Assembly (NCBI RefSeq): GCF_010015585.1
Contig: NW_022985081.1
Location: 295,995-359,994, forward strand
From: Eremomyces bilateralis CBS 781.70
Taxonomy: Eukaryota > Ascomycota > Dothideomycetes > Eremomycetales > Eremomycetaceae
DNA length: 64,000 bases
Direction: 5' to 3'
In this document: in pieces, positions 30,582-42,900 of the stretch
How the letters are laid out: every line of letters begins with the position of its first letter
Position numbering within the stretch: the stretch's first letter is position 1
The notes under the pieces: model-generated
Told to the model about the DNA's origin: nothing
What the model saw: the letters and a program-made list of their open reading frames with translations, nothing else
The model's database searches: none
Made by a program: the position numbers and the translations under genes

Positions 30582-32047
30582 TCAGATGCTGTACGAACTG
30601 ATATAATACTGATCGGGAGTTGAGCCATGTTCGAGTCGCCGCAGTCGATCAAGGATAGCACTCACCGTCAACACCGAATCCTCCCGACCCTCATCATCCG
30701 GCATATAGACGTAAAGAATCAGCGCCGACTCGTGACAGAAGCCTACCCGCATTAGCACGCATGTCCACCCTATCATCCACGCCACCTACAAGCAATCACC
30801 CTCCCCCCAAGCCTCCCCACACTCATCACCTTCCCCCAATCCCGCCCATCAATCCTCACCGTCGCCCACCCCTCCTCCCTCCTCCCCAACGGATCCCCTA
30901 ATCCCCTCATCCGCGTACTCGGATGGCCCTCCACCCCGCCCTCCCCGCCCTCCACCTCCCCCGGATCCAGCTCCGGATTCACCAACCCTGTCCACACGCT
31001 CTTGATATCGATCGCGTCCGCCGCCACCCGCAGCCGCAGGCACCCATGCATGTTCGCCGCGAGCTCCAGCCGCGGCCCGGGACCCGTGAACGCTGGTCCC
31101 GTCCCCGCCGTCGAAGGGAGCAGCGTCCCGCCGGCGCCGCTGGTCGTGGTGGCACGCGTGCTCAGCGCGAGCTTGGTGAAGCGGTCGCTGGCGGCTTTGA
31201 GCTGCGCCAGGGGAGGGAGCAGGATGTGCACGTCGGGATCGCGGCAGCGCGGCTCGTGAAGGCCTTCGACGGTGGCTTGGCTGAGGATGCGGATGGGGAC
31301 GTCTTGGGTAATGACGGTTTCGCGGTCGGAGGTGCCCCATTGTAGGGGGACGGGGACGCCACCGAAGTCGTCGGTATCGCCGACAGGGGCATTGCCCGCG
31401 AGGGATGCTGAAGGACCCTGATTGTTGTGTGGGATGGGCGGGGGTACGGGGTTTGGTTGTCCGGGCTGGGTTTGTAGGTGGTCCGCAGTATCGGTGAAGG
31501 AGTGGAGGGGCCCGGGGGTGAAGTTGGCTGCGGTGACAGTGGTGCGATGGATGGTAATGGAGAGGATCGGACGGCCGTCTTTCTTCGTGAGACGAATGGA
31601 GGCCGAATGGGCCTGGAGAGCGGACTTCAGGGCGCGCTGTAACGATCCAAGGGGAACTTCGAGGTTGATGGTGTTATCCGCATTGGACTGGATGGAGTAC
31701 TCATGGCCGAAGATGGTGTCCTGTTGTCGGAGATCAGACGGCATATAGAAGGGGTGGGATATCGGAATGACGTACAATTGCGAGAACCCTGGCTTGATGG
31801 TAAGTAACAGGCCATAATACGGTATCGGTCATGGTGGAACTTACGCCCAAACCTGCGTGCCCTGCTCTGGCATCACCGTGAATCGAGCATGCTCCTCATC
31901 GAGGCGGACCCAGGCGATGGGTCCTATCGAGGCCAACGATGCGACGAACTCTGTTCACGCCATGTTTTAGATACGATTTGCGTGGTGATGGTCAAACTGC
32001 TTACTATTGAAAGTCGTGATATTCTGGATTTGCGCTTTGAAGCGCAT
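30582..32047 (-). CDS. hus1: Hus1, subunit of the 9-1-1 DNA-damage checkpoint clamp
   Basis: A PCNA-like clamp subunit loaded at damaged DNA with Rad9 and Rad1. Six exons: 32047-32005, 31950-31845, 31788-31776, 31720-30790, 30742-30666 and 30608-30582, giving 398 residues; introns are 54, 56, 55, 47 and 57 nt, all GT..AG and phase-consistent. The N-terminus reads MRFKAQIQNITTFNKFVASL. Exon 3 is 13 nt and is needed to read VWAVLAIDTIFGHEYSIQS. The core NTINLEVPLGSLQRALKSA follows. The two small final exons give VIACFCHESALILYVYMPDD and VLTYYISSYSI, the expected C-terminal strands. A Pro/Gly-rich insert (about residues 145-185) and another near 340 are longer than in yeast. Divergent from the MFS gene. 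Confidence 0.93.
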
Positions 32048-32936
32048 TTTCGATCAATATGACGGCATGGACATGGTATTAAATGTCTTCAGGCGTTCAT
32101 GTTTCAATACTGGAAATCATGGGCTCGTAGGCTTACTGCTAAGGCATTCCTAGTCGCGCACAGCAGCATGCAGCCCTATCCATATAGCGCCGAGCGTTAT
32201 CAGATCAAAAAACAATATCAGTGCCACTCCATTCTAATGGCATACGCCAGGAATACATTGGTGTAATTACAAACTCCGGTTTCGCGTGCGAAACGCGTCG
32301 ACTTAATTAACGCGGTATGATTCGGGTGATCGACTCATAACCTCCCCACGTCTGGGGCCACCATGCCGACAACACTCGCACCATCTTTCTCAATACAGCC
32401 CTGCTGCTATGATGGACAGTTTATTCTCTCCAACTTCAACTCCCTAACCATTTCTAGTATAGGAAATGACTATCTATGATACGGATGCTTCTACTCCATT
32501 TCGAGGGCATCTGGAGAACCTCCTGATTCATCGGAATCGCATCCATTCCAGAGGACAAAAACAGCTTAATTCCGCTTGGTGGATCCCGGACTAACTACCG
32601 ACGATAAGTCCAGCGCCGCTCTTATTTCATAAGCTAAGGAGCCCGAAGGGAATTATGTAGATCGTTAATAATTACTATCTCCTGATTCCGATGCGGATTC
32701 CGCTCCAATTAGTAATAGGGATTTTTTCACTTCGATCTAGGTCTTGTTACTTTTATACCATCGGAATTCGCAATATGTCGCAATAATACGGTTAATTCTA
32801 CTTCCGAATTACTTCATTTAAGGGGCCAGCGTTGGTTTTTACCTGTCGTCTGAAATTTTCGTCAGTCTTCATCATTTTCTTCATTCAGGGATCAGAGTCG
32901 CATACCCCTACCGTGGCATAGATATCTGGAGGTTAG
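32048..32936. promoter_or_regulatory. Divergent promoter region of hus1 and the MFS transporter, partly AT-rich
   Basis: About 0.9 kb separates the two divergently transcribed starts. The middle (about 32,600-32,830) is visibly AT-rich with runs such as TTAATAATTACTAT, unlike its surroundings. I see no element ends. TCGGAAT and CGGATTCCG-like motifs could bind zinc-cluster regulators, but this is speculative. Confidence 0.4.
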
Positions 32937-34904
32937 ATGGCAGAAGACAGGGTCGAGACAGCTGCCGATGGCTCCCCAAAGACAAACCATGGTGGGAGAC
33001 CCGTATGTTTCAAGACTACGTTTCATGAAGTCATGTTCGTAGTGATTGCGACCATGGCCATCGCCATGAGTTCAATGGTATGGACCCCTTCCTGTCCGAA
33101 TACTTCCAACTCCTAATAACCGTCTGTAGTTGACTGGATCGGTCACCGTCGTCTCCGCGGAGGTTGGGAAGTCGTTGGCCATGAAGGATGCGGAGATCAC
33201 CTGGCTTGCAGCTGGACCAAAGTGCGTACATCAACTAGGAGCTTTGCGAGAGAGCCAGAACTGAATGGATATTGCAGCTTAACGTCTGGGTCATTTCTAC
33301 TCTTCTTCGGTCGAGTGGCAGACTTGTTCGGTCGTAAGTCGATGATTATCGGGAGCTTTGCACTGTTCACGGTCTTCGCTATAGCGGCTGGTTTTGCTCG
33401 TACTCCATTAGCATTAGATACCCTATGTGGAGTAATGGGCTTTGTGGGAGCTGTGTCGATCCCACCGGCACAGGGGATGCTCGCCCTGGCCTACGGAAAG
33501 CCATCCAAACGAAAGAACCTCGCATTCGCCTGCTTCAGCGCCGGAAACCCTCTTGGATTTGTATTGTCCATGATCTTTTCCGGGATCGCGGCGCAAATAT
33601 TCAACTGGAGGGCTTCGTTCTTTCTCCTTGCGATCATCTATGCGCTCCTGACCGTGGCCTGCTTCTTCGTCACGCCAAATGACGACACTCCGAAGGCTCC
33701 CCTGTCGTGGGAGACATTTAAACGCATGGATATTGTTGGATCGCTTCTGACTGTCTCTGGAATTGCCTTGTTCACAAGCGCCTTGAGGTTTGTTACCGGG
33801 AGCTGCCGAGATGACCATTGGCTGACAACGCGAACAGTATAGCAGGTGACGCTCCTCAGGGGTGGACCACACCATATGTGCTCGCTCTTCTGATAGTCGG
33901 TGCTGTACTGATGGGTGTGTTTGTTATATGGGAGCTCTACTACCCATATCCGCTGGTTCCCATGGACATCTGGAAGGACCGCGATTTTAGTCTCGTAAGT
34001 ACCCCTTTTCAAAGAAAGATCATAATGGCTGACTGTGTAGGTTATCACGATCCTACTTCTCGGTTTCCTCGCCTTCCCCACCACCCAATTCTGGCTGTCG
34101 TTGTTCATGCAGCGTGTCTGGGAATCCTCGCCCCTTGACGTAGCTGTGCATTTGCTGCCCATGGCTATTGCTGGTATCCTAGTCAACGTGAGTATTGAGT
34201 GTATGTCTCACTTTTCAAGTCACCACTGACGTATGCAAAGGTTTTCGCGGGGATGGTCTTGCACAAGATTTCGAATAAGGTCTTGATGGGATACGGGGCA
34301 TTGTCATACGTTGCAGCGTTCCTCCTATACTCGTTTTACAAACAGGGCCAGTCGTACTGGGCGTTCATGTTTCCAGGACAGGTGCTTGCGGTCATTGGCG
34401 CAGATCTCGAGTTCAATGTGGCAAATGTGAGTTCCGCTATACCTTCACCTTCGATATGTATCACTTATCTATTTCCAGATGTACGTCATGTCCTCCCTCG
34501 CACCCTCTCAACAGTCGGTCGCTGGTGGCATTTTCCAAACCGTCACAAAGCTTGCTGTTGCAGTCGGTATGGGAGTCTCCACCGCAGCCTACAATGCACA
34601 GCAGCAACATCCGTCAGAGTCAGGATACTACGCCAACAATCCCTTTGAACCATATGCAGCTGCGTTTTGGTACTGCACAGCATGTGCGGCGCTGAGTCTC
34701 ATTTTCGTTCCGTTCCTCCGGATCGGCACCCAAGGCAATGCAGAAAAATCATTGGACGCTTCCACGGTTAACGACGAGTTCAAACGGGACAATGTCGCGA
34801 CACCAGGCAATCAAGAGGATATTGAAGTGACAACTCCAATTGACACAGAAAAGCCGATTATCGAAAAACAAGATTTAGCCTCTTTGAATGAAAAATGCCT
34901 CTAG
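32937..34904 (+). CDS. MFS drug/boron-type exporter, DHA2/Atr1-like
   Basis: Seven exons (32937-33077, 33130-33221, 33278-33787, 33838-33994, 34041-34187, 34241-34426, 34479-34904) give 552 residues, phases consistent, introns 46-56 nt. About 14 hydrophobic segments are present. MFS motif A reads GRVADLFGRK between helices 2 and 3; the helix-5 region contains GAVSIPPAQGML and later NPLGFVLSMIFSG. This pattern matches the Atr1 (aminotriazole/boron resistance) branch of DHA2 proton antiporters. The last 60 residues are an acidic cytoplasmic tail. Probably at the plasma membrane; substrate unknown. It converges on the oxidoreductase gene with under 50 bp between stops. Confidence 0.9.
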
Positions 34905-34952
34905 GATTGTTCTGATGCAGCTACTATAAACTCCCTCGTTCCAGCAAGGCAA

Positions 34953-36306
34953 TCAAAATCCAGGCAGTGGATACTCCAGCGTCTCAATCTTTTCAGGATA
35001 TACCAGACCATTCTGTTGGCGGACCTGGTCCATAACATCCATCATCACAAGACTCTCTTCGAGTGGGAGTGTCTCGCTCTCCAACTTGCCGTCCCGGAGA
35101 CACCGAGCGCACTCGTCCGCTTCCCAAAACATGCCTTGCCCCGGGATCTCGCGGGTTTCATCGGCGAACTCGACGCTAGTAAATCCTTCAAGAGGAATGA
35201 CGCGGAATCGAGTCGGACGAAAGATCGGACCAAAAACCTGGATTTCTCCTTTGGTGCCTTGGATGCGGACGGCAGGTCCGGCGGTCCCCTTATTGTCCGG
35301 GTCAAAGGATACCTGTAGGATTAGCGACGGAAGCCAAAGGAGTTAGAAGCCGCTTACCCGAAGACCTGTCGTTGCAATCCCATGGCTGTTCAGGGGAGGG
35401 AAAGACATGATGAGGGACGTCAGCTCATCAGCTCCCGTGTTAGGGTACTTGGTCAATTGGCTGACCACATTCGGCGGCAGGCGATGCTGCGGTGGCTGGA
35501 TGTGATAGAGGAACTGGAAGACCCATAGAATGCTATAGATGCCCACTTGATAAATGTTAGCCTTTCCTGTACAACCATCAGACCCGTCGACGAAAAGGCA
35601 CTTACAATCAAGCATCGCGCCCCCAGCCAAATCAACATTAACCATCCGATTCTCCACCCCCCATTTCGCCTCCGGCGTCCCACTATCCCCAATGCTCAAG
35701 TCCGCAAACACCCTATGTACAGTCCCGATCTTCCCCTCGCTCACCATCTTCCGCAGCTCCACCGCCAGCGGGAAATACCGCGTCCACTGCGCCTCCATCA
35801 AAAACACCTTCCTCTCCCGCGCAATCTCCACCAGTTTCCGCGCTTGCGCCGCGTTCACCGTCAGCGCCTTCTCGCACAGCACGTGCTTTCCGGCCTCCAG
35901 GCAGAGCCGCGCGTTCTGGTAGTGGTGAGAGTGCGGCGTGGCAACGTAGACGATGTCGACGTCCGGGTCGGCAGCGAGGGAGGCGTAGTCGCCGTAAGCT
36001 TTGGCCGTGGAGGGACATCCGCAGGAGGTAAGGAACTCCTGGGCGCGCTCTTGAGAGCGGGAGGCGGCGGCGACGACGGTGTGGGATACGTCCGAGACGG
36101 AGCGGGTGGAGGGGTCGAGGACAAGGTCTTTGGTGAATTCTAGGACGGGGTGTTAATTACGATCATGGAGAATATGGTTATTTACCCTCGTACTCTGGGC
36201 TATGCCTCCGGTTGCTACGACAGTGTCAGTTCCGCTGCATTTTGGGGATTGTTAGGGATATACCTAGGATTCCCCACCGGATCGTGTATGGTTTAGAATC
36301 AGTCAT
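34953..36306 (-). CDS. Gfo/Idh/MocA oxidoreductase (dihydrodiol/xylose dehydrogenase-like)
   Basis: Five exons (36306-36264, 36214-36194, 36139-35606, 35545-35358, 35312-34953) give 381 residues. The start MTDSKPYTIRWGIL and the 21-nt exon 2 (ATGGIAQ) together rebuild the NADP-binding Rossmann loop. The next part reads DVDIVYVATPHSHHYQNA and HVLCEKALTVNAAQA, the EK-x motif whose Lys is catalytic in this family. VFLMEAQWTRYFP and the C-terminal sheet domain follow. It is closest in pattern to dimeric dihydrodiol dehydrogenase and NADP-dependent D-xylose dehydrogenase, so sugar or diol oxidation is likely; the substrate is not fixed by sequence. The neighbouring transporter suggests no clear pathway. 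Confidence 0.9.
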
Positions 36307-37660
36307 ATTGAGCCACAAACCTAAATTTATCGATATTTGTACGACGTCAATGCAAACCAGTTGGTCCTTGGATGGCTTTCTTAAGCCTTTTCTCTTGTGT
36401 TCCTGAGAAATGATGGTGGGATATTGTCGCGTTCAACGAGGGACGTTTGATTGCGTATGTAATGGTGGGGGTGGGGTTACATACTTAGCGGAGAAGGGTA
36501 AATCTCCCCAGGCCGGATACCATAAATGGTGAGCCAAACAAACTGCTACAGATTGATGTGACATCAAAGTTTCTTGGTCTTTGTTTAATGCCCTTCGACC
36601 AAACCAAGGCGGGTGTAAGTGCAATTAGATGATGGGAGACATGGCATTTAACCTTGAATATCAAAGCAATTTATTACCAGTACTCCAGCTTCACCTTTAT
36701 TCCTCAAGACCATCGGTGTTACATAAATGACGATACTAATAGGTATCTATGGTAGCAGATTCAGAGGTAAATCGCTAACATCAGCTAGATTGAATGAACA
36801 CAGGTTCAAAGTATCTTGTTGTCATTTCGAAGCTATGGTTATTCCATATGGTAGCAGTGATAGCAAATTCTAAGGAGGGGGATATAACCTGTTAAGGGGA
36901 ACTGAGGAGGGCTGAATTCACCCCCCCATTTCAGAAAGTGCAGTATATATTTATAACTGTCAATCTGTAACTTCAGTGGAAATGGTCACGTTGGTTTCAC
37001 TGCTGACATGGGCCAAGTATAGCCGAAAAAAGATACTAGTCCCATGGAATAGACACCTGGGACCTGTGAGATGGTTGGCTTCTCTACCCCTATCTACTAA
37101 AAACCACCCTAGAAGGTGGGTAGAGTTTTGCTCTTTCTCTGGATACCTTTTTTTAGCTAAGGAGAGAGGAGGGGGAGAATGGGGGCCACATCAGGGGGAG
37201 AGGTAGGGAGGGTTCGAGTCCGGCGTGGGGCGGTCTATTTTCAGTCCAAATTTTGATCGTCAAATCGTCTTGTTGTTTCTGCTGTGCTATTTATACACAT
37301 GTATCTGAAGCTACCCACGAGAGAATTGTCCGACAGTGGACATGATCGTACAGTCGAAACTGCTCTGCTTTCAGATATAGGGACCCAAGCGCCAAGTCCG
37401 CCAGGCAAGACACGGGATGAACGAGAGACAGGAAGAGAAAGCTTTTGTTTCTCTTAAGAGTATAATGTACCCCTGTGAAAGCCACCCAGAGATAAGTTGG
37501 CTTTCACGAGAAAGGAAGTCGTAAGAAGATATGATATCGTAGCATCTAATTGACTCAAGAGGCCAATGAAAAAGAGAACAATGGGCTGCTATGACACATG
37601 CCTGTGTAAAGAAAGGAATACACGCATCAAAGATCGTGGTCTACGCTGTAGTAGTTTGCT
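36307..37660. other. Intergenic region, 1.35 kb
   Basis: Upstream of the oxidoreductase and downstream of the seven-TM gene. It holds purine-rich runs (37,150-37,215) and a perfect hairpin listed separately. No gene is supported. Confidence 0.45.
37475..37507. repeat. Perfect 10-bp inverted repeat (hairpin)
   Basis: GTGAAAGCCA at 37,475-37,484 and TGGCTTTCAC at 37,498-37,507 with a 13-nt loop. It lies about 150 bp past the stop of the minus-strand seven-TM gene, so it may be an RNA stem in its 3' UTR; it could be chance. Confidence 0.55.
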
Positions 37661-39971
37661 CTAGATCCAGCCCGGGGCTGGAGGCACGTTTCCCCCTCCG
37701 CCACCCAGCGGAAAAGCCAATCCGATCTCACCACGTACTCCTGGCTTTGGGGATGGCGTGCGAGTCCTCGCCAGCTGTGGTGTAAGCGACGAAACAGGGT
37801 TCATGCGCAATACTTTGGCTCGAGGAGTTGGAGGGAGGTTCTTGTTGACAAATGGTTGTGGAATAGTCACTGTGAGCTTGGGTTTGGTCGCAGTTGAGGG
37901 AAGGCAGCTGTCAGCTGGTTCAGGAGTATTTGCTGGTGCGGTAATCGGTAGCAAGAGAGAGCTGGAGGATGATAGTTGAGGTGTAGAGATAAGATTTGAG
38001 GACGTGGCCCCGTCAGTCTGGGACTGTAAACCAGTCGATTGAGTCCTTTTAGAGCCACTCAATTCTCTTCGAAGTGGCGAAGGCATCTCCGAAGGATCTA
38101 GAACACGTTTGGAAGCGCTTGAGTTGCCTGCTGCGATCGCTTCCGGCGCAACAGAGAAACGCAGACCGATTTGTACGGTCGCGCTACTCCCAGAACTGCT
38201 AAACCGCCTATGCTCTCGAGTGAAAGGGGCGGACGGTCCGTCCAAAGCCATCAGCGTCGCAACTTCGCTCACATCAGTGACAGAAGGTGCGTTTCGAGCC
38301 ATGGAAGTAGCTGTCGTTGGCGAAAATGGGGAAGCGGAAGTCAGGGACGCAGACTGATTCTTTTTCAGGGATGAGACGGACTGCATTAGACTGGCCAGCC
38401 CCTTTGCTGCGGGAGAGTAGACAGTGGCAGGGAGACGCGGGCTATCATTTTGAGGGAAGAGTGAATAGCTCGGTTTGCGTTTGTGGGTTGGAGTTCGAGG
38501 AAATGAGGATTGGGTTGCTGATGCTGGGATGAACACGGGAGTGGGTGGCAGAAGAGGGACTGTAGCGGAATTAGGGCGTGAAGGGGAGGTAAGAGGTATT
38601 GCGGTCGCAGTTCTTTGCGAGATTGGCGCAGAAGGGGTAGCTGTACTCGGGGATGACTGCACTGCACGTTTCTCCAAGGCCTTCTCAGAGTCCCTGAAGT
38701 AGAAGAGAGACTGCGTAGCTCTCAAATAAGGCTGATTCAACGGTGGGCTGATCTTGCGCAAGTCCAGGCTCCCAGCACCACCAGCTCCCCTGAAGCCTTT
38801 ACGAGCAAAATATGCGGAGTCTTTTGCCTGGATCACTCCCCAGTTCGGGTGCATTCGGTAGACGAAATATTCGAACGTAATGAAAACACCGTTTCCCAGC
38901 AGTGCGAAGTCACCAAGACCAGATGTAGTCATAAAGTTGTCGAATGTCATCAACTTTGCCTGGATGAAAAAGGGGAGTACCAGAACCTATTTTTATTATT
39001 ATTAACGATTGTTTCTGGATGGGGACAACAGTTTACTCACATTGAGGCAAATCGACCAGAATAATCGGAAAACCATCCTTGATGCGGCAACCCTTTGGCT
39101 AGGTTCGATATCCGACACCCGTTTGAGTTGGATGGCGATGACTGCAATCATCAAGGCAAATGCAACCACCTCAAATGACAGAACGACCAGCCCAATCAAG
39201 TTGAAAGGGACAGTTCTGAAGAGGATATCTCCAAGGCAGACATCCGGAATTTTCCATAGAGCGGTGGGGAGCCAGGTTGCGAGTAGGAGACTTGATATCG
39301 CGACAAGGCAGAACGGCGTATTTCGTCGGCTGCGCGGCATAAACTTCATATACTTGAGCGAGCGGATGGTGGTCTCGACGCCGAATACGAGATGAACGTA
39401 ACCGGATAGAAAGGCGACTGAGTCTTTGTTAGTAACCAAGCAAAGCACGATATATACCGCACGTACTCGGGAAGATGATTTGCACTGTCTTCGAGCATCC
39501 ATTTACTTCAATACTGTCTAATGAAGCGGATTGGATAGCAATGAACACGATGTTCTGCATTGCCAGAGAAACCCCAAGAATAAGGAAGACGTTCACTGCG
39601 GGGTTGACATTGCGAAGGATTCTCCAAATGCAGAGTTTGCTGTGTTCAATTAGAATCTCATCGGCTTTGGGTCCTAGACGTTGTCCTTACTTTGGTCGCA
39701 GCTTCACCTCCAACTTCGACACTCCATACCCCTCGACCAGTATTTTCCCGATCAGAATGATTGTCATCACCAAGGCAAAGATGCCCACCCCAACGCGCGT
39801 TGTCCGTACTGACTTTACTCTCTCAAGGACTAGACCTTTGATAAGTTGGTCCGTTTGATTGACCCCCACCGCTTGTCCTTCAAAATCGACCATCCCATCG
39901 AAATTCGCATCGTTGTTGAAGGATATTGCGGACGGGTCTCTAAATGATATTTCTCGACTCCATATTGCCAT
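37661..39971 (-). CDS. Seven-transmembrane GPCR-like protein with long Ser/Pro-rich tail
   Basis: Four exons (39971-39691, 39639-39467, 39417-39041, 38986-37661) give 718 residues; introns are 51, 49 and 54 nt. Seven hydrophobic segments are visible, starting with VGVGIFALVMTIILIGKILV, then VNVFLILGVSLAMQNIVFIA, a third around LSGYVHLVFGVE, a fourth in LVAISSLLLATWLPTALW, a fifth in LIGLVVLSFEVVAFALMIAV, a sixth spanning CLNVVLVLPFFI, and a seventh in FALLGNGVFITFEYFVY. The N-terminus (about 75 residues, one N-Q-T site) would lie outside and the last 390 residues, rich in Ser, Thr and Pro, inside. This is receptor topology, but I do not recognise the family. A later Met (MVDFEGQAVG) is an alternative start. 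Confidence 0.75.
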
Positions 39972-42900
39972 ATTGTTGTGTGAAGGGTTGGTATGGTGGT
40001 TGGCGAAATCGATTGACTCGTGTTCCTGTTCAAAGGCGTGCGACTTGGATTATAAACGTCATAAAGAACGAACCGGTATTGGAGACGAGAGTTACTCCAG
40101 CTCGATCGTCGATCACAAAACCAAGATGGAGGATCCAGCCAGCGGTAACGAAGGGAACGGGATTAAATCACAAACAACGTAAACGAGCGTGGGATGAATA
40201 CAATTGTCGAGCCCTGCGATGAACCGGCCGAACAGCAGAAGAATGGAAAAGAGTATATGAAGCAAGGACCATATCGCCATGTCCAAGCTGCGAGGCAGTT
40301 TCGCGACGCAGGCTATCCTTGTAGCGCCACCTACCTTCATCATTCAGGTCCAGATCAGGGCAAGCAGGGAGACCCTTGGATAGGTAGGATGGAACTCGCC
40401 CGAATTTCTGGGAGGTGCTGCTACAGTTTCATGATCTCACTGTACCCTCTAGCACACCGAGCCCATCCTGGTTCGCAACCCGTAAGCTCTCGGATCAGCA
40501 GTTACCGGTAGACTGCCGGTTCTTAGCGTCTGATAGTAGGATCAGTGTATCATCAGGGACGAATGCGACTGCCGCTATTATTATGCTAAGTGTGTTGGAT
40601 AGGTAGAGGCAGCTATCTCTTAGTATCGCTGTACTATGCAGTAGGGGGAGAACAACGACTGTTAATGACGACGGCACACGACGATTGACCTGACAATCTC
40701 AGAAAATCCAAGGACAACTGTATACAAATATGATGTATCTCAGCATAACCGACACTGGTAGCACAAAACCAGGGACAAGACGGAAGAAGACGGAGTAGGG
40801 GCGCAGGTTGGAACTATGATGAAGATATCGCAGGGATTTCTGAAACAGGAAAGGCTGCAGATCTCCCAGGGACGTCAACTTTATCTTGCTGCACGATACT
40901 ACTGCTTATTGACCATTTTCCATGACTAGCCCCGGCCATAGGACAAGCCTTTTAGCAGTGGGATAGGTCAATTTGTGACCAAAGTACGGCGGTCGCCAAT
41001 GCCTTGGTCTAGCTTCACCACCGAAAGGTTCGAGACGTGCAGCGTTGGAGACGTCCGCCACCACGCGACATGATGCAAGAAACCTCCATCGCGAGCGAAT
41101 GGGAGCTTAACGATGATGAAAGGATGCTAATAAGCTCTCGATCGTCAGATAGTGGAAAACCATAAAAGAAATTTGGGCAATTTCGCGAGATCTATGCAGG
41201 GTGGTGGTTCAAAGATCAAACACGGACATCGGAGGTTTTCCGGGGTCAGTGGCGGGCGGTTGAGTAGGACGACGGTAAGTATGGGCGAAGCCGAGGAAGT
41301 GTCAAGTGGTATATATGGTCGTATTATGAGTCGCAGCCGCCAACTTCGTATATGTTCCAGATTGAATGCTGATGGAAGTTGGTGGTTGAGATTGATGAAG
41401 TGCAGATGTGATGACTGGAAGATGTCAGGCCGGGGGCCATGCTGTGGCTGAATGGCCCCTGCCACACTTCTGTTGGCTCAGGGGCATTACTGCCTTGCGG
41501 CCTGATCCTCTACTCGGAGGCTCCCTCACTCATTCCACAGAGTCAGGGTGAGCATTATTATTGCAGGTAGACGACATCAATGCACATATTCTACGCTCCG
41601 ACATGAAAAGTCGAGTCTTCTGATCAACTATTCACCGTCAGAATGAGAGCATTGACCTACCTAGTCTCATGCCTTCATCTCTTCTGCTGGAAGCATCAAG
41701 CGGGATATCGCCCATCCGCTGCAGTCTGCTGATCTCAAAAAAGGGAGCCGTTAGAATCTCGGGACATTCATGCTTTCTTCCCAGGTGGATGACCACGAGT
41801 GCCCTGACTAGATGCGACTCTGAGCGTCCTGGGGCGTTCAAGGTTCGGGAAAGAGAACGGCAAGCCCTTGACTTGCGACGACAACATGGAATCCTTCAGC
41901 CGAGTACCTATTCTTTGACCACATCCATTTGATTCTCGTGTCTAGTTCCAGGGCATCACATCCCTTCTTTGACAAATGTGCCCCGAACGGAGGCCTTCCA
42001 AACCATTGGAGAAGGCTTCATTTTGGAGGGAGTGTCCATCGTCCGACGCCATGGATGTCTCGACGAGAATAACTTGATATGCCCTAGAAATCTCGGTTTT
42101 GGTTAGCCTTCCGGTTCCAGCGTGGAAACTTTCCCATGAAACGTTGACAAGTTCAATGTATCTACTTGTTCCGCATCAAAAGGAGGAAGAAGAGGGGTTG
42201 AACTTCGCAGTCAAGAGTTCCAGCGGACCAAAATAGGCGCGGCCATGACTCCGTGATACTCAGCATGCGATGGCTTGAGGTACTTTTGTAGGATCGACGA
42301 ACCCTTCTCCTGCTCTAGGGTAGTCCTTGTCTCGTACAGATGTCTCGTACCGATAGCGATCCAGGTCCTCTTCCAGCAGAAACATTTTTCCGTGTTTCTT
42401 CCTGAACCTCATCCTGTGTGCCTGCTTACCACTATGTTTGGCAGCTCAGGGCCCAACGGCACCCAATATATCCTCCCTAGCATCGAAACTCTAGGGTTGA
42501 CCATCACGACAGTCCGACGAATCTAAGATATATTAACGATCGACGTAGCCGATTGCACGGAGCTCGACTCGAGTGGGTTAACGACCTCATAGGACGATAA
42601 GACGCTCTAGCCGAAGCTTGATTTCCCGGGTCTGTCAGTGCTCAACAATTCGACATCCCGTAGAGATCTAGCCCTTAGCTTGGTAACTCTGCACTATCGT
42701 AGCAGCGAGTCACCCCTCGATGGGTGGAGGTTTCATCGTTTGCCCCAGCTGATTTCGTGGAGAAGGGCTTCCCCAAAGCTCCCTGCCATCGTTTGGCTAA
42801 TACTCGGAACTGGCTGCTCCCTTTCCATTTGCTTCGGTTGTTGGATGCTCGCGATGGTTGTTAGGCCGAAACCAATGTGTTTCAGATGTGTCACTTCTGC

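Noticed and set aside
30773-31777. Single long ORF as the whole Hus1 protein
   Set aside because: It lacks the conserved N-terminus (MRFKAQIQ) and the C-terminal strands, and reads through at least two introns.
37195-37230. tRNA suggested by GGGTTCGAGTCC
   Set aside because: The T-stem does not pair and no D-arm or acceptor stem can be drawn upstream.
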